Shown here piece after piece: positions 18,288 through 27,900 of a stretch of DNA of 64,000 bases; the first letter of the stretch is position 1, and every line of letters begins with the position of its first letter. The notes under the pieces are model-generated. The model was not told the DNA's origin. It did not search any database and saw only the letters and a list, made by a program, of their open reading frames with translations. The stretch lies in NCBI RefSeq assembly GCF_009756665.1, contig NZ_CP037953.1, positions 4,154,001 to 4,218,000 on the forward strand, given 5' to 3'. Origin of the DNA: Permianibacter aggregans. Lineage in GTDB: Bacteria; Pseudomonadota; Gammaproteobacteria; Enterobacterales; Permianibacteraceae. Both the position numbers and the translations under genes were made by a program.

Positions 18288-20444
18288 TTACAGCGCGTTC
18301 ATTTCTTTCAGCAGGTTGTCGGCTTTATCGACAACTTTCATCTGCCACAGCATGTAGCGCAGGTCGACCTGAATCGAGCGGGTTTTTGCTACATCGAAAT
18401 CCCAGTCGGAAATGATCGAATCCAATGTGCCGTCGAAGGCGAGGCCAACCAATTCGGCTTTGCTGTTCAGCGTTGCGGAACCGGAATTACCACCAGTGAT
18501 GTCCAGCGTTGCCAGGAAGTTAACTGGAACGGAATCGACGAAGGCTTCGTAGTACTTGTCGTACTGCTTGGCTTTGATCGCGGCGATTTGCGCATCCGGT
18601 GCATCGAATTCACCTTCACCGGTATGCTTGGCGGTAATGCCGCGCAGTGTCGTGAATGCGGTCCAGGCGGTGCCATCCGGCAGGCCAGCTTCACGGCCAA
18701 TGACTTTACCGTAAGTGATGCGCAGCGTGCTGTTGGCATCCGGGTAAACCGCTTGACCTTTACTGTTCAGGTAGGTTTTCAGCGCGTCCATGTATTCGGC
18801 ATAGGCTTGCTGAATCTTGCCGCCCATTTCTTCATCGCGCTGTTCTTTCTTCATGTCACGATCATAGAGCGCTACGGCCAGCTTGATGAATTGGTCGTCG
18901 CTGGCTTTGAAGGCGGCGACGTCTTTATCCATCCAACCAAGGCGGGTGTCCAGATCTTCCAGTTTGCTGCCTTCGTAAATCGGCTTCAACAGCACCAGCA
19001 GATCCGTTTCCGACATGTTGTCTTTCAGACCAAAGGCTTTATCAAACGCGGCATCGCGATCTTTGGCCGGCATCGCCAGATACTGGCTCATGAAGTGCGC
19101 GGTCAACGCCATATCGACTTGTTGATCGTAACGGCGGGTGATCGATTCCAGGCCTTGTTTGATGCGTGGTACATCGCGCTCCTGGAAGCCGGATTTACGC
19201 GCCATGTCGTCTTTGGTTTTTTCATTCGCCAAACGATAAAGCTGCTGTGCACTACGCAGCATGCGCGGGCTGGCATAGCCAAGCAAAAATTCCTTGCGAG
19301 CAATGGCATCGCGCTCGGCAATCAGTTTTTCCGTTTGGTCGATGGCTTTGGCAAATTGCTTCTTGCGTGCCTTGTCCGCATTGACCCATTTTTTCAGGTC
19401 AGCCAGCAAGGCTTGCTTGCGCGCCAACATGTCGGAGTTTTTGTAGCTATCGATCATGCCTTGGCGGTTTTTGTAGTAGTTGTTGATGCTGGCGATGGTG
19501 GAAGCGTACTTGATCGCCGCGTCTTTGCGCTCTTTGGTTTCGCGGTCAATGATTTCGAGCGCTTCACCGGAGGCTTTGACGAAAGCCGGATAGGAGTAAT
19601 TGAAGGTGTATTCAATTTCCGATGGCAGGCGATGACGATTGGTGCGGCCCGGATAACCGGCAATCATGACAAAATCACCTTCTTTGACGCCTTCTTTGGC
19701 CAGCTTCAATATATGCTTTGGCTGGTAAGGAACGTTGTCTTTGCTGAAGTCGGCTGGCTTGCCATCTTTACCAACATAGGCGCGGTAAAAACCATAATCA
19801 CCAGTGTGACGCGGCCACATCCAGTTGTCGGTGTCGCCACCAAATTTACCGACGCCATCAGCCGGCGCGTGCACCAAACGCACGTCGCGGATTTCCATTT
19901 GCTTGATCAAATGAAACTCCTGACCGCCGTAAAAGCTGTAAACATTGCAGCGATGGCCTTCATCTTTTTCGCACTCGGCGACCAGCGCTTTCTCGTTGGC
20001 TTCCATCGCATCGACGCGTTTCTTGCCATTGAGTTTGGCGGTTTTGCTGTCGATCACTTTGTCGGTGACGTTGCTGACTTCAACCGTTACATAGATACGA
20101 CTGCCCGGCGCAGCCGGCAGTTCTTCTTCAAATGTTTTTGCCAGGAAGCCTTCTTTAATCAGGTTTTTTTCGGCGGTGGAATTGTATTGAATGCTGCCGT
20201 AAACGCAGTGGTGGTTGGAAACGACCAGACCCTGCGGCGACACGAACGAAGCGGAGCAGCCACCAAGACTGACGATGGCGCCCATCGGGAACTCGGTCAG
20301 TTTGGTCAGGTTGGCCGGGTCCAGTTCCAGACCGGCCGCTTTCAGTTGCGGGGCAATTTCCGGCAGCTGTTGCGGCATCCACATGCCTTCAGCAGCAAAA
20401 AGCGGGGTAGACAGCATCGCTGTCAGCAGCAGAGTTTTTTTCAT
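18288..20444 (-). CDS. S46 family dipeptidyl-peptidase (DPP7/DPP11 type)
   Basis: 718 residues with a signal peptide (MKKTLLLTAMLSTPLFAAEG). Chymotrypsin-like halves surround a helical insertion, as in DPP7 and DPP11, which remove dipeptides from peptide N-termini in the periplasm. Catalytic His lies in VVSNHHCVYGSIQ (~residue 80), catalytic Ser in DITGGNSGSATLN (~residue 640). The residue that separates the subtypes appears in LAFDGTLDS: Gly as in DPP7 (hydrophobic P1) rather than Arg as in DPP11 (acidic P1); this assignment rests on my alignment by eye. The start at 20444 is chosen because the signal peptide begins there. The ribosome site is weak. Confidence 0.92.
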   Translation of the reverse strand: MKKTLLLTAMLSTPLFAAEGMWMPQQLPEIAPQLKAAGLELDPANLTKLTEFPMGAIVSLGGCSASFVSPQGLVVSNHHCVYGSIQYNSTAEKNLIKEGFLAKTFEEELPAAPGSRIYVTVEVSNVTDKVIDSKTAKLNGKKRVDAMEANEKALVAECEKDEGHRCNVYSFYGGQEFHLIKQMEIRDVRLVHAPADGVGKFGGDTDNWMWPRHTGDYGFYRAYVGKDGKPADFSKDNVPYQPKHILKLAKEGVKEGDFVMIAGYPGRTNRHRLPSEIEYTFNYSYPAFVKASGEALEIIDRETKERKDAAIKYASTIASINNYYKNRQGMIDSYKNSDMLARKQALLADLKKWVNADKARKKQFAKAIDQTEKLIAERDAIARKEFLLGYASPRMLRSAQQLYRLANEKTKDDMARKSGFQERDVPRIKQGLESITRRYDQQVDMALTAHFMSQYLAMPAKDRDAAFDKAFGLKDNMSETDLLVLLKPIYEGSKLEDLDTRLGWMDKDVAAFKASDDQFIKLAVALYDRDMKKEQRDEEMGGKIQQAYAEYMDALKTYLNSKGQAVYPDANSTLRITYGKVIGREAGLPDGTAWTAFTTLRGITAKHTGEGEFDAPDAQIAAIKAKQYDKYYEAFVDSVPVNFLATLDITGGNSGSATLNSKAELVGLAFDGTLDSIISDWDFDVAKTRSIQVDLRYMLWQMKVVDKADNLLKEMNAL

Positions 20445-20569
20445 TTCGGGATTCCGAATAGCAGCGTTGAGCAAAGGGGCGCGAAGCGCCAAACCGGCCC
20501 GGAGTGTACCGGATTTGGCGAATTCGTTACGGCTCTGAAATATTTTGTTGCATTCGCTATCGGCAGAAC

Positions 20570-21322
20570 TTAGCGGGCGGTCCAGCCGCCATCGACGACG
20601 ATGGTTTGACCAGTGATATTACGAGCGATATCGCTGATTAAAAATTGGGCAATGCCGGCCAATTCCTCAAGGCTGATGAACACACCCTTCGGCATTGGCT
20701 TCAGCATTATCTCGCTGACGACATCGGCCTCACTCATTTGATACTGCTTGGCGGTGGCGGCGATCTGGTTTTGCACCAACGGCGTTTGCACATAGGTTGG
20801 GCAGACCGTGTTGATGGTGATATCGGTATCAGCCGTTTCCAGCGCCACCACCTTGGAAAAGCCGACCAGACCATGTTTGGCGGCGACATAAGCCGACTTG
20901 AACGGCGAGGCGACCAGCGAATGAATCGAGCCGATATTGACGATGCGGCCAAAGCCGCGCTCGCGCATGCCAGGCAATACGGCGCGCGTCGTGCGGGCCA
21001 CACCGTTCAGCATGATATCGACCAGCAATGACCAGCGTTCCTGCGGAAACTCTTCCAGCGGCGCGACATGCTGAATACCGGCGTTGTTGATCAGCACATC
21101 AATCGGGCCGAAGTTTTTCACCACATCCAGTACGGCTGCCTCATTGGTGACATCCATCGATGCGGCGGTAATATTGGCGGCGCCACTTTCCTGCAGCCAG
21201 TTTTGCACCGGTTCAATGCGGACATCAGTGGCAATTACCTGATGGCCGGCGGCCGCCAATAATTTCGCCACCCCTTCGCCAATGCCACTGCCGGCACCAG
21301 TAATCAGAATACGTTTGGACAT
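20570..21322 (-). CDS. hbdH: 3-hydroxybutyrate dehydrogenase (SDR family)
   Basis: Oxidises D-3-hydroxybutyrate to acetoacetate with NAD+ in the cytosol. The 250-residue protein has the SDR cofactor motif TGAGSGIGEG (residues ~8-17), NNAGIQHV, the active-site Ser (NIGSIHS) and YVAAKHG (Tyr-x3-Lys). The GIQHV and CPTYVQTPLV stretches are typical of 3-hydroxybutyrate dehydrogenases rather than general SDRs. The start at 21322 follows AGGAA; an upstream extension would add an implausible hydrophobic leader. It lies divergently from a LuxR-type regulator and near a GntP permease and PHB depolymerase, so it fits a hydroxybutyrate use pathway whose acetoacetate can be taken up by ScoAB (47-kb region). 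Confidence 0.88.
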   Translation of the reverse strand: MSKRILITGAGSGIGEGVAKLLAAAGHQVIATDVRIEPVQNWLQESGAANITAASMDVTNEAAVLDVVKNFGPIDVLINNAGIQHVAPLEEFPQERWSLLVDIMLNGVARTTRAVLPGMRERGFGRIVNIGSIHSLVASPFKSAYVAAKHGLVGFSKVVALETADTDITINTVCPTYVQTPLVQNQIAATAKQYQMSEADVVSEIMLKPMPKGVFISLEELAGIAQFLISDIARNITGQTIVVDGGWTAR

Positions 21323-21468
21323 GCATGGTTTCCTGCAATGCATCAAAGACTGCAGGCTAACGAGCACAAGCAACGCTGTCAGTACAACTAAAGTGGGATA
21401 AGCAGCCTTGCGGTGCAACAGGGCCGCTGTGTTAGAGTTTTGCCGTTGTTGTACAGAGTGCAGGCGCC

Positions 21469-22101
21469 ATGGCTTACCGTTTTCTTATCGCTGACGATCA
21501 CCCGCTGTTTCGCACAGCGCTGCGGCAAGCACTGACGCTGGTCAGCCCCGATGCGCAAGTGCATGAGGCCGATTCCTTGAACGCGGCGATTCAATGTCTG
21601 GATAGTGAAGTCGAAATGGATTTGGTGTTGCTCGATCTGGGCCTGCCGGACAGCGAAGGATTTCAGGGCTTGTTGAATCTTCGTCACCGTTATCCGACCG
21701 TAGGCGTTGCCGTCGTTTCCGGTCAGGAAGATCCGTCATTGATGCGGCAGGCGATTGCGCTCGGTGCCATTGCTTATATTCCAAAATCCTCACCCGTGAA
21801 TGAATTGGTCGCTGCAGTTACCGCCACGTTGAATGGCCAGACATGGTTACCGGCGATGGCTCATCATGAAAGCAATGAAGCGGAAAAAGAACAACTAGCA
21901 CAGCGTGTGGCGTCGCTTTCGCCGCAGCAGTATCGGGTGCTTTGTATGGTCGCCGATGGCAAATTGAATAAGCAGATCGCGGCGGAGCTGAATATTCAAG
22001 AGAGTACGATCAAGCAGCATGTGTCGGCGGTGCTGCGGAAGTTGGGGTTGATTAATCGGACGCAGGCGGGGGTGTTGTTGCGATCGTTGCAGCAGCCTTG
22101 A
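21469..22101 (+). CDS. LuxR/NarL-type response regulator, CrbR-like candidate
   Basis: 210 residues: receiver domain 1-~120 (LIADDHPLFRTAL; phospho-acceptor Asp in LVLLDLGLPDSEG; Lys in YIPKSS) and a C-terminal LuxR HTH (LSPQQYRVLCMVADGKLNKQ, then IQESTIKQHVSAVLRKLG). Known partners of symporter-histidine kinases such as CrbS are LuxR-type regulators (CrbR) that activate acetyl-CoA synthetase genes. The kinase at 24966-28412 is of that type and convergent, so this regulator is its likely partner, separated from it by an accessory insertion. The 146-bp divergent gap with hbdH probably contains both promoters. Confidence 0.85.
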   Translation: MAYRFLIADDHPLFRTALRQALTLVSPDAQVHEADSLNAAIQCLDSEVEMDLVLLDLGLPDSEGFQGLLNLRHRYPTVGVAVVSGQEDPSLMRQAIALGAIAYIPKSSPVNELVAAVTATLNGQTWLPAMAHHESNEAEKEQLAQRVASLSPQQYRVLCMVADGKLNKQIAAELNIQESTIKQHVSAVLRKLGLINRTQAGVLLRSLQQP

Positions 22102-22110
22102 TTTTTTGTC

Positions 22111-22130
22111 ATTCCCGCGCAGGCGGGAAT
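22111..22130. repeat. Palindrome ATTCCCGC-GCAG-GCGGGAAT
   Basis: An 8-bp perfect stem with a GCAG loop, preceded by TTTTTTGTC and followed by CCAG. This sequence type is widely dispersed in proteobacterial genomes. Its position 10 bases after the response-regulator stop suggests it may serve as that gene's transcript end. Confidence 0.6.
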
Positions 22131-22209
22131 CCAGTTTTCCTCGCAAGTTATTTCCAAGCGAAAATGTCTTCTGATTACCGCCTTTGCCGGTTCCCGGACC
22201 GGCGGCCGG

Positions 22210-22244
22210 GTTACTTTACTCTTGTTCGCGCAAGAGAAAGTAAC
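22210..22244. repeat. Inverted repeat GTTACTTT...AAAGTAAC
   Basis: Arms GTTACTTTACTCTTG (22210-22224) and CAAGAGAAAGTAAC (22231-22244) pair with one bulged base. Repeats with this arm sequence are common in gammaproteobacterial intergenic regions and often produce spurious ORFs. Confidence 0.6.
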
Positions 22245-22480
22245 CAAAGAGAAACGGGCCCCAACTGCGCCAGAAGAATTTTGCAGCTTCGACAAGGCAG
22301 TTCCGTCAACGACATGATTCCAGCTCGGGCCGCGTTGACTCGGCATCCATGCCTCAACAGCGCTACAACCGCTGTCCCTGCGGTTGTACCCGGCTTACAT
22401 CATGCCGTTGCCGGCTGGCGCAGACGGGGACCCCGTTTTTTCTTTTCGATGCTTTCAACTTCGAAAAACAAACTTACGTT

Positions 22481-22508
22481 CCCTCTCCCTGAAATTTCAG
22501 GGAGAGGG
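22481..22508. repeat. Perfect 28-bp palindrome (CCCTCTCCCTGAAA arms)
   Basis: CCCTCTCCCTGAAA is followed directly by its exact complement TTTCAGGGAGAGGG with no loop. It is followed by CTAGAGTGAGGG, a tail seen with this kind of dispersed repeat. Confidence 0.7.
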
Positions 22509-22565
22509 CTAGAGTGAGGGTTTTACCGATGAGATTCGAATAAGCTTTAAAACCCATCCCTCATC

Positions 22566-22606
22566 TGTCGCTACGCGACATCTTCTCCCTTTTGAAAAGG
22601 GAGAAG
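22566..22606. repeat. Two adjacent palindromes (TGTCGC-TAC-GCGACA and CTTCTCCCTTTT repeat)
   Basis: TGTCGC/GCGACA (22566-22580) is followed by CTTCTCCCTTTT-G-AAAAGGGAGAAG (22582-22606). Together with the preceding CCCTCAT this resembles the reverse side of the repeat at 22481-22508, giving a convergent pair. Confidence 0.55.
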
Positions 22607-22781
22607 GTCAAGACCGCAAGCCATGCGATTTGAAAGGTAAATCAAACCAATATCGAAAGTTGTAAACGGGCCCCATTGCGTACCCGCCAACCGAGACCGA
22701 GCAACGCAGGAACTGCCCGGAAAATCTTGCCTAACTCACCGGCGTAGCATGGGTGTGCTTTGATTCGCGCCATTCCCGGCG

Positions 22782-22829
22782 CTCACCATTCGGGCGCCTC
22801 CGGCGTCCAAATTTGTTCCTGACAAATTT
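22782..22829. repeat. Palindrome module also present downstream of tRNA-Ser
   Basis: Read on the minus strand: hairpin AAATTTGT-CAGGA-ACAAATTT (22809-22829), then GGACGCCGGAGGCGCC and CGAATGGTGAG. The same two modules in the same order occur at 58609-58662 in the opposite orientation, where the hairpin arms read AAAATTTGC/GCAAATTTT around the same TCCTG loop. Confidence 0.6.
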
Positions 22830-22948
22830 GTCTTTTGGTATCTTTTCTTTGCACAAACAAAGATAAGTACTCGCCCGCCCGTGCGAGAACGGGCAGCGGC
22901 CCAGGAGGCTTAGCAGCATATGGATTGTCGCAAGCAAATAAATGGGCA

Positions 22949-23329
22949 TTAAAATCCGGCGGCGACTCTCATGCTAAGAGATGCAAGAAAAATGGTGAGT
23001 AGCATCGAGAATGCTGTGCCGATATAGAACAATGGAGACCAAATTACTTTTAAAAATTCGAACTGAAGTGGCAATGCAATATTTAAGTATGGTCCCAACG
23101 TATAAAATACGTTTGCGAATACGCCGTAGACTATCGCCTGTACGGTCACAACAATTGGATTCAAGTTTTCTGAGCCGGGAATGGTGAAAATTGAAATAGT
23201 TCCTGTTAGGAGTAGAATCAGGTTAAATTAAAATCGCTTTCTCTCCCAATACGTAAGAACCTGAATCATAAATCCGTGATCGAGAGACTGCTTAGGAGCG
23301 AAAGTTTCTGGTGTTCTGTATGGATTCAT
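22949..23329 (-). pseudogene. Nonsense-interrupted small membrane protein gene
   Basis: An ATG at 23329 opens a frame reading MNPYRTPETFAPKQS... to YWERKRF. It hits a TAA at 23230-23228, then continues in the very same frame with FNLILLLTGTISIF and three further hydrophobic segments to a stop at 22949. One point change (for example CAA or TAT to TAA) would restore a ~126-residue protein with about four membrane helices. The MNPY opening and the W(E)RKR(x)FN junction look natural, so this is a single broken gene, not two. No start codon with a ribosome site lies after the stop. Function unknown. An IS256-family element is inserted just upstream. Confidence 0.65.
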
Positions 23330-23367
23330 AGGTGACAGATCCAAGGGGCAGTAAATGCGGCTGACTA

Positions 23368-24677
23368 GAGACTGTCCAGAATTTTGTGTAACTGGCGGAT
23401 TTACACCTTCACGCGGTCTTCGCCGAACACGATCAACAACTGATTCAGTGCGGCTTTCCAATCGTGTACCGGCATCGTCCACTTTTCCGCGATCCGATGC
23501 AAGGTTAAGTACAACACCTTCAAGATTGCCTCGTCATTCGGGAAGGCTTTCTTGGGCTTCAACACTTTCTGCAAGCTGGCGTTGAGTGATTCAATCGCGT
23601 TGGTCGTGTAGATGATTTTCCGTATCTCCGGCGGATAATCAAAGAACACCGTCAACCGTGTCCAGTTGTTACGCCAGCTCGGCCCAATATGCGGATACTT
23701 CCCGCCCCAGTTCTGTTCAAATTCAGCCAGCGCCCGCTGTGCTTCGCTTTCCGTTGCCGCTCGATAAATCAACCGTAAATCGGCCGCCACGGCCTTACGC
23801 TCTTTCCAAGGGACGAAGTGCAGCGAGTGACGCACTTGATGGACGATGCATTGCTGCACATGGGTCTGCGGGTAGACCGCATTAATCGCTTCCGAGAAGC
23901 CTTTAAGGCCATCGACACAGCAATCAATACGTCATTGACGCCGCGATTTTTCAGTTCATTGATAACGCTTAACCAGAACTTGGCGCCTTCACTGCTGGCC
24001 AACCATAACCCTAAAATCTCTTTCTCACCGCGCATGTTGATGCCCAGCGCTACATACACGGAGCGATTGCCGACCATGCCATCCTGCCGCGACTTCGTCA
24101 CCAAGGCATCGAGATAGACAATCGCATAAGTCGAATCGAGTGGTCGCTTCTGCCATTGTTGTACTTCATCCATAACCTGTTCGGTCACCTGGCTTATCAG
24201 CGCCGGTGACACCGCGTTGCCGTAGGTTTCTTGCAGGTAGTCGTGAATGTCACGCTGACTCATGCCGTAAGAGTAGAGTCGCACGATGGCGTCCGTTATG
24301 CTGCCAACGCGTCGTTGATGCTTGCCGATAAACCGAGGTTCAAACTCGGCATTCCGGTCACGTGGGACTTCGATATCCAGTGGGCCATGCTCGGTTTGCA
24401 CTTGCTTGGTCGATCGGCCGTTACGTGAATTACCGGAGTTGCGACCTTTGACGGCGTGTTTGTCATAACCCAGATGCTGTTCCATTTCGGCCTTCAGCGC
24501 CCGCTCCGCGACCTGCTTGAACAACACTTTGGTTAGTGCCTGGAAGTCTTCGGTTGATTTGCAACGGTCTAATAATTCATCAAGTGTGGTATGGGTGCTG
24601 ACAGGTTTTTCTGGCTTCATAATGCTCTCCTATTGAGGATATGATGAAGCCAGTTACACAAAAATCAAAACGGTCCC
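23368..24677. mobile_element. IS256-family insertion sequence, 1310 bp, with 8-bp target duplication
   Basis: Terminal inverted repeats at 23368-23395 and 24650-24677 match at 22 of 28 positions, with the inner 14 bases (TTTTGTGTAACTGG) identical. They are flanked by the perfect direct repeat GCTGACTA at 23360-23367 and 24678-24685. Eight-base duplications are normal for IS256. The sole gene inside is a frameshifted transposase. The insertion point overlaps the stop codon of the small gene at 24683; because the TAG lies within the duplicated octamer, that gene keeps its stop. Conserved ends and target repeats suggest a fairly recent insertion. Confidence 0.93.
23401..24620 (-). pseudogene. 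IS256-family transposase, frameshifted
   Basis: A mutator-type DDE transposase split into two frames. The first part runs from ATG 24620 through VYLDALVTKSRQDG (first catalytic Asp) to KNRGVNDVLIA near 23920. The second frame resumes as CVDGLKGFSEAINAVYPQTH (second Asp) and goes on to NAIESLNASLQKVLK, holding the catalytic Glu, ending at 23401. Joining requires one extra base near 23919-23921 (GCTGTGTC in place of the expected GCTTGTGTC), so a single-base deletion or sequencing error. IS256 transposases are normally one ORF with no programmed frameshift, so the copy is probably inactive unless supplied in trans. Confidence 0.9.
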
Positions 24678-24682
24678 GCTGA

Positions 24683-24922
24683 CTATGAGCTAAAGCTACG
24701 TTTAACCAGCTCAATGTTTTCTTCAATTAGGTTCCTGTAGTGCACAAGACCACCGAAATCAGTGTCAATCAGAACTCCTTCCTTAAGGTAAGCCCAATCG
24801 CTCTCGGGATATTTGTTGCTATAAATGCCTTGGTCAATGCAAGCAACGATAGTTCCTTTGGATCGTCCATCAATCAGGACCTCATCTCCGAGCTGCACGG
24901 ATTGTCCATCAACGTAATTCAT
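24683..24922 (-). CDS. Small immunity-like protein of unknown function
   Basis: A 79-residue soluble protein (MNYVDGQSVQLGDEVLIDGR..., then YPESDWAYLKEGVLIDTDFG and GGLVHYRNLIEENIELVKR). The pattern DGxxVxxGDxV...GVVxxxID...W.YLxxGVLIDTDxxGLVHY is shared by many small stand-alone bacterial proteins that often sit in variable regions and resemble orphan immunity proteins of contact-dependent toxins. No toxin gene is visible. Its stop lies in the IS256 target duplication. Before the insertion it stood directly upstream of the broken membrane-protein gene on the same strand. Confidence 0.7.
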   Translation of the reverse strand: MNYVDGQSVQLGDEVLIDGRSKGTIVACIDQGIYSNKYPESDWAYLKEGVLIDTDFGGLVHYRNLIEENIELVKRSFSS

Positions 24923-24965
24923 TAGTGATGTTTTTTAGTTGGGTAGGGGGCACTACTTTAGTGCA

Positions 24966-27900
24966 TTACAAAGCCAAAATCTCATTCTTCGCACAAATAT
25001 CCTGCAACACCCCCCTCAACGCCAACGGCTTAATCGGCTTATGTAACAACACCACCTGATATTCCTGACACCGAACCTTCAACGCCGGATCGCGCATCGC
25101 ACTGATCACAACCAGCGGCGGCCGTGGCTCCGCCAAACTGAGCCAGACATCGATACCGGTATCGCCCTGATCAAGCTGATAGTCAGCAACGATAACCTCG
25201 ATTTCCTCATGCATCAGTTGTTGCGCAGTTTGCCGGTCACGGGCGGCGAACACTTCGCAGCCCCAGCCGGAGAGCAGGGCGACCATCGCGTTCAGGATAT
25301 CCGGGTCGTTGTCCAGGCAGAGCACGCTTAAACCGGCCAGTGGATACATTGGTATGGCTGGCTCGATAGTTTCTTGTTGCAGCTGTTCGGGTTGGATTGC
25401 CGATAACGAAAACGCAAAGACGCTGCCTCGATCGACTTCTGAACGTAGCTCAATGGGTGCGTTCATCGCTTTGCTCAGGCGTTTGACGATGGCGAGGCCA
25501 AGGCCATAGCCGGCGGCAATGGTTTTATCTGTGCGTAGGTGGCGTTTGAATTCCTCAAAAATCTCTTGCTGCGCTTTCGGTTCAATGCCGAAGCCGGTAT
25601 CCCACACTTCAAATCGAATATGGTCTCCGCGTTTGCGCGCCGCCAACAGCACACCGCCATGTTCGCAGTAGCGCAGCGCGTTGCTCAGCAGGTTTTGCAG
25701 CAGTCGCCTTGTCAGGTTCGGGTCGGCATGGACCCAGTACTCGTTGCAATGTACCCGAAGTTGCAGTTTTTTCTTTTCGGCTTGCGCGCTGAATTCGTTT
25801 TGCAGGGTTAGCAGCAGTTGCCGGACGTTGAAGGCTTCCGGTTTTGGTGTGATGACGCCGGCGTCGAATTTGGAGATGTCGAGTAGGGTGCGCAGCAGGT
25901 CTTCGCTGTTTTGTAAGGATTGACCGAGTTGTTGCAGCAGCTTTTCGGCGTGCTCATCACGGATGTGTTCGGACAACGCACTGGCAAATAACTGCGCCGC
26001 GTTCAGTGGCTGCACCAAATCGTGACTGGCGGCGGCAAGAAAGCGGGTTTTGCTGGCATTGGCTTCTTCCGCACGTTGTTTAGCGGTTTCGGCTTCGCTC
26101 TTTGCGGCGGCGAGCTCGGCGGTGCGTTCGGTGACGCGCTTTTCCAGCGCATCAGCCAGTTTTTTGTGTTCAGTGATATCGGAATAGCTGGTCACGTAAC
26201 CGCCACCAGGCATCGGGCTGCCGTGAATTTCCAGTACGCAGCCGTTATTCAGTGAACGTTCGGCGTGATGGATTTGGCCAAGACGCAGGTAATGCAGGCG
26301 TTTGTTGATAAAGTCCTCGACGTTGCCAACATCGAGAAAGCGTTCGGCGTTCAGCGCCAGCACATCAGCGATCGGCCTGCCGACCGAAAGGAAGTTTTTC
26401 GGTAGGGCAAACATCTCGACGTAGCGTGGGTTCCAGGCAACGACGCGCTGATCTTTATCGACGACGACAACGCCTTGATTGAGGGTGTTCAGGGTCGCCG
26501 ATAGCAATTGCTGGTTGAACTGCATGACGGCGGTGGCGGCATCAACCAGTTGCAGCATTTCGTTGGCCGGTTGCAGCGGTGCGTAGAAGTGGGCGTCGAT
26601 AACCACTTGCGCGGAAGCCGAACCAATCAGCCCGGTCAACTCACGCTGTAAAAATTGCAGCCATTCCTGATCGATATAGTTCGGCGTGTCGAGGTAATTG
26701 CGCCGGCTGGCTTCTTCTTCAATGCGTTGTCGCGCGGCCTCGGTGCCGAGAAAACGAGCCAGCACGTTTTCAATATCGCGAAAGCTTAAATCCTGTCGCC
26801 AGGTACGCTGCTGTGGTGATTCGCTCCAGGTACCGAACTGCACGAAACGCAAGGCTTGCAAGCGTTCGTGCACGCTTTGTTGAGTGGCCAGCGAAACCAG
26901 AATGTAGGCGAGTGTATTGATGCTCAAGCTAGTCAGCGCGCCGTGGGTGATGGTATCGAAACCGCTCAAGCCGAACATCGCTGTGGGTTTCAACCACTCG
27001 ATCGCGAAAGGGCCATGCAACAATGCTTCGGATGACAATAATTGGCCTGCGCTCATTGCCGGATAAACCAGCGTCCAACACCAGGTTAATCCGCCGAGCG
27101 ATAAGCCGGCGATAGCGCCATGACGATTACCGCTTTTCCAATACAGACCTCCCAGCAGCGGCGGAAAAAATTGGGCCACGGCAGTGAAAGAGATCAAACC
27201 GATTTGCGCCAGTGCTTCTTTTTCCGCGACCCAGCGGTAGTAGAGGAACGCCATCAGAATGATTGCGCACATCAGAATGCGGCGTAGCCAGCGCATTGAC
27301 ACAATGAAGTCGCTGCCTTTGGCCGGTTGGCGTAATCGCAGTGTTAACGGAATCAGGAAGGTGTGCGAAACCATCGTCATCAGCGCGATAACGGCGACAA
27401 TCAGCATGCTGGTTCCGGCCGCGAGGCTACCGATAAATACGATCGCGGCAATCCAGGAGTTGCCTTGCGAAAGCGGCAGACCGAGCACGTAGTCGTCGGG
27501 ACGCATTTGGCCACTGAGCAGGTGCTGGCCATAGTAGGAAAGTGGCAGCAAAACTAGCCCAAGTAGCAGCAAATAGATCGTGTAATAGACTCGGGCGTGT
27601 GGCAAATCGTTATTGCTTTGATGCTCGACAACGGTGATATGAAACTGGCGCGGCAAGCAGAGCATGGCCATCGCACCGAGTATCGCCTGCGAAAGATAGG
27701 CGGCACTGGAGTTTTCCGGCGTGTCGTGGATAGGCAGCGGTGTGACGGTCAGATCCAAATCGATTTGCAGCACCATGATCACAACGGCTGCCAGCGCAAA
27801 CAGTTTCAGTAGTGATTCAAACGCCACAGCGACCAGCATACCCGGTTGCTGATCGCTGGCGGCGAAATGCTTCAAGCCAAACAACAGCAGAAAGGCCGAC

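Larger units (their letters stand above)
22102..22948. repeat. Gene-free stretch packed with dispersed palindromic repeats
   Basis: About 850 bp with no credible gene. It begins right after the response-regulator stop and contains at least six separate palindromic repeats (listed individually). Between them are filler sequences such as GGCGGCCGGG, and a region rich in GGGCCCC. It reads as an accumulation site for short repetitive elements at the edge of an accessory insertion. Confidence 0.7.

Noticed and set aside
18588-20573. A 661-codon open frame on the + strand
   Set aside because: It lies wholly antisense to the well-supported S46 peptidase gene, and its translation has no recognisable domain. 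It is a by-product of codon usage on the other strand.
22098-22517. A possible 139-codon gene after the response regulator
   Set aside because: Its translation (CHSRAGGNP, RRPGYFTLVRARESNQRE) is the typical read-out of dispersed DNA repeats and there is no ribosome site.
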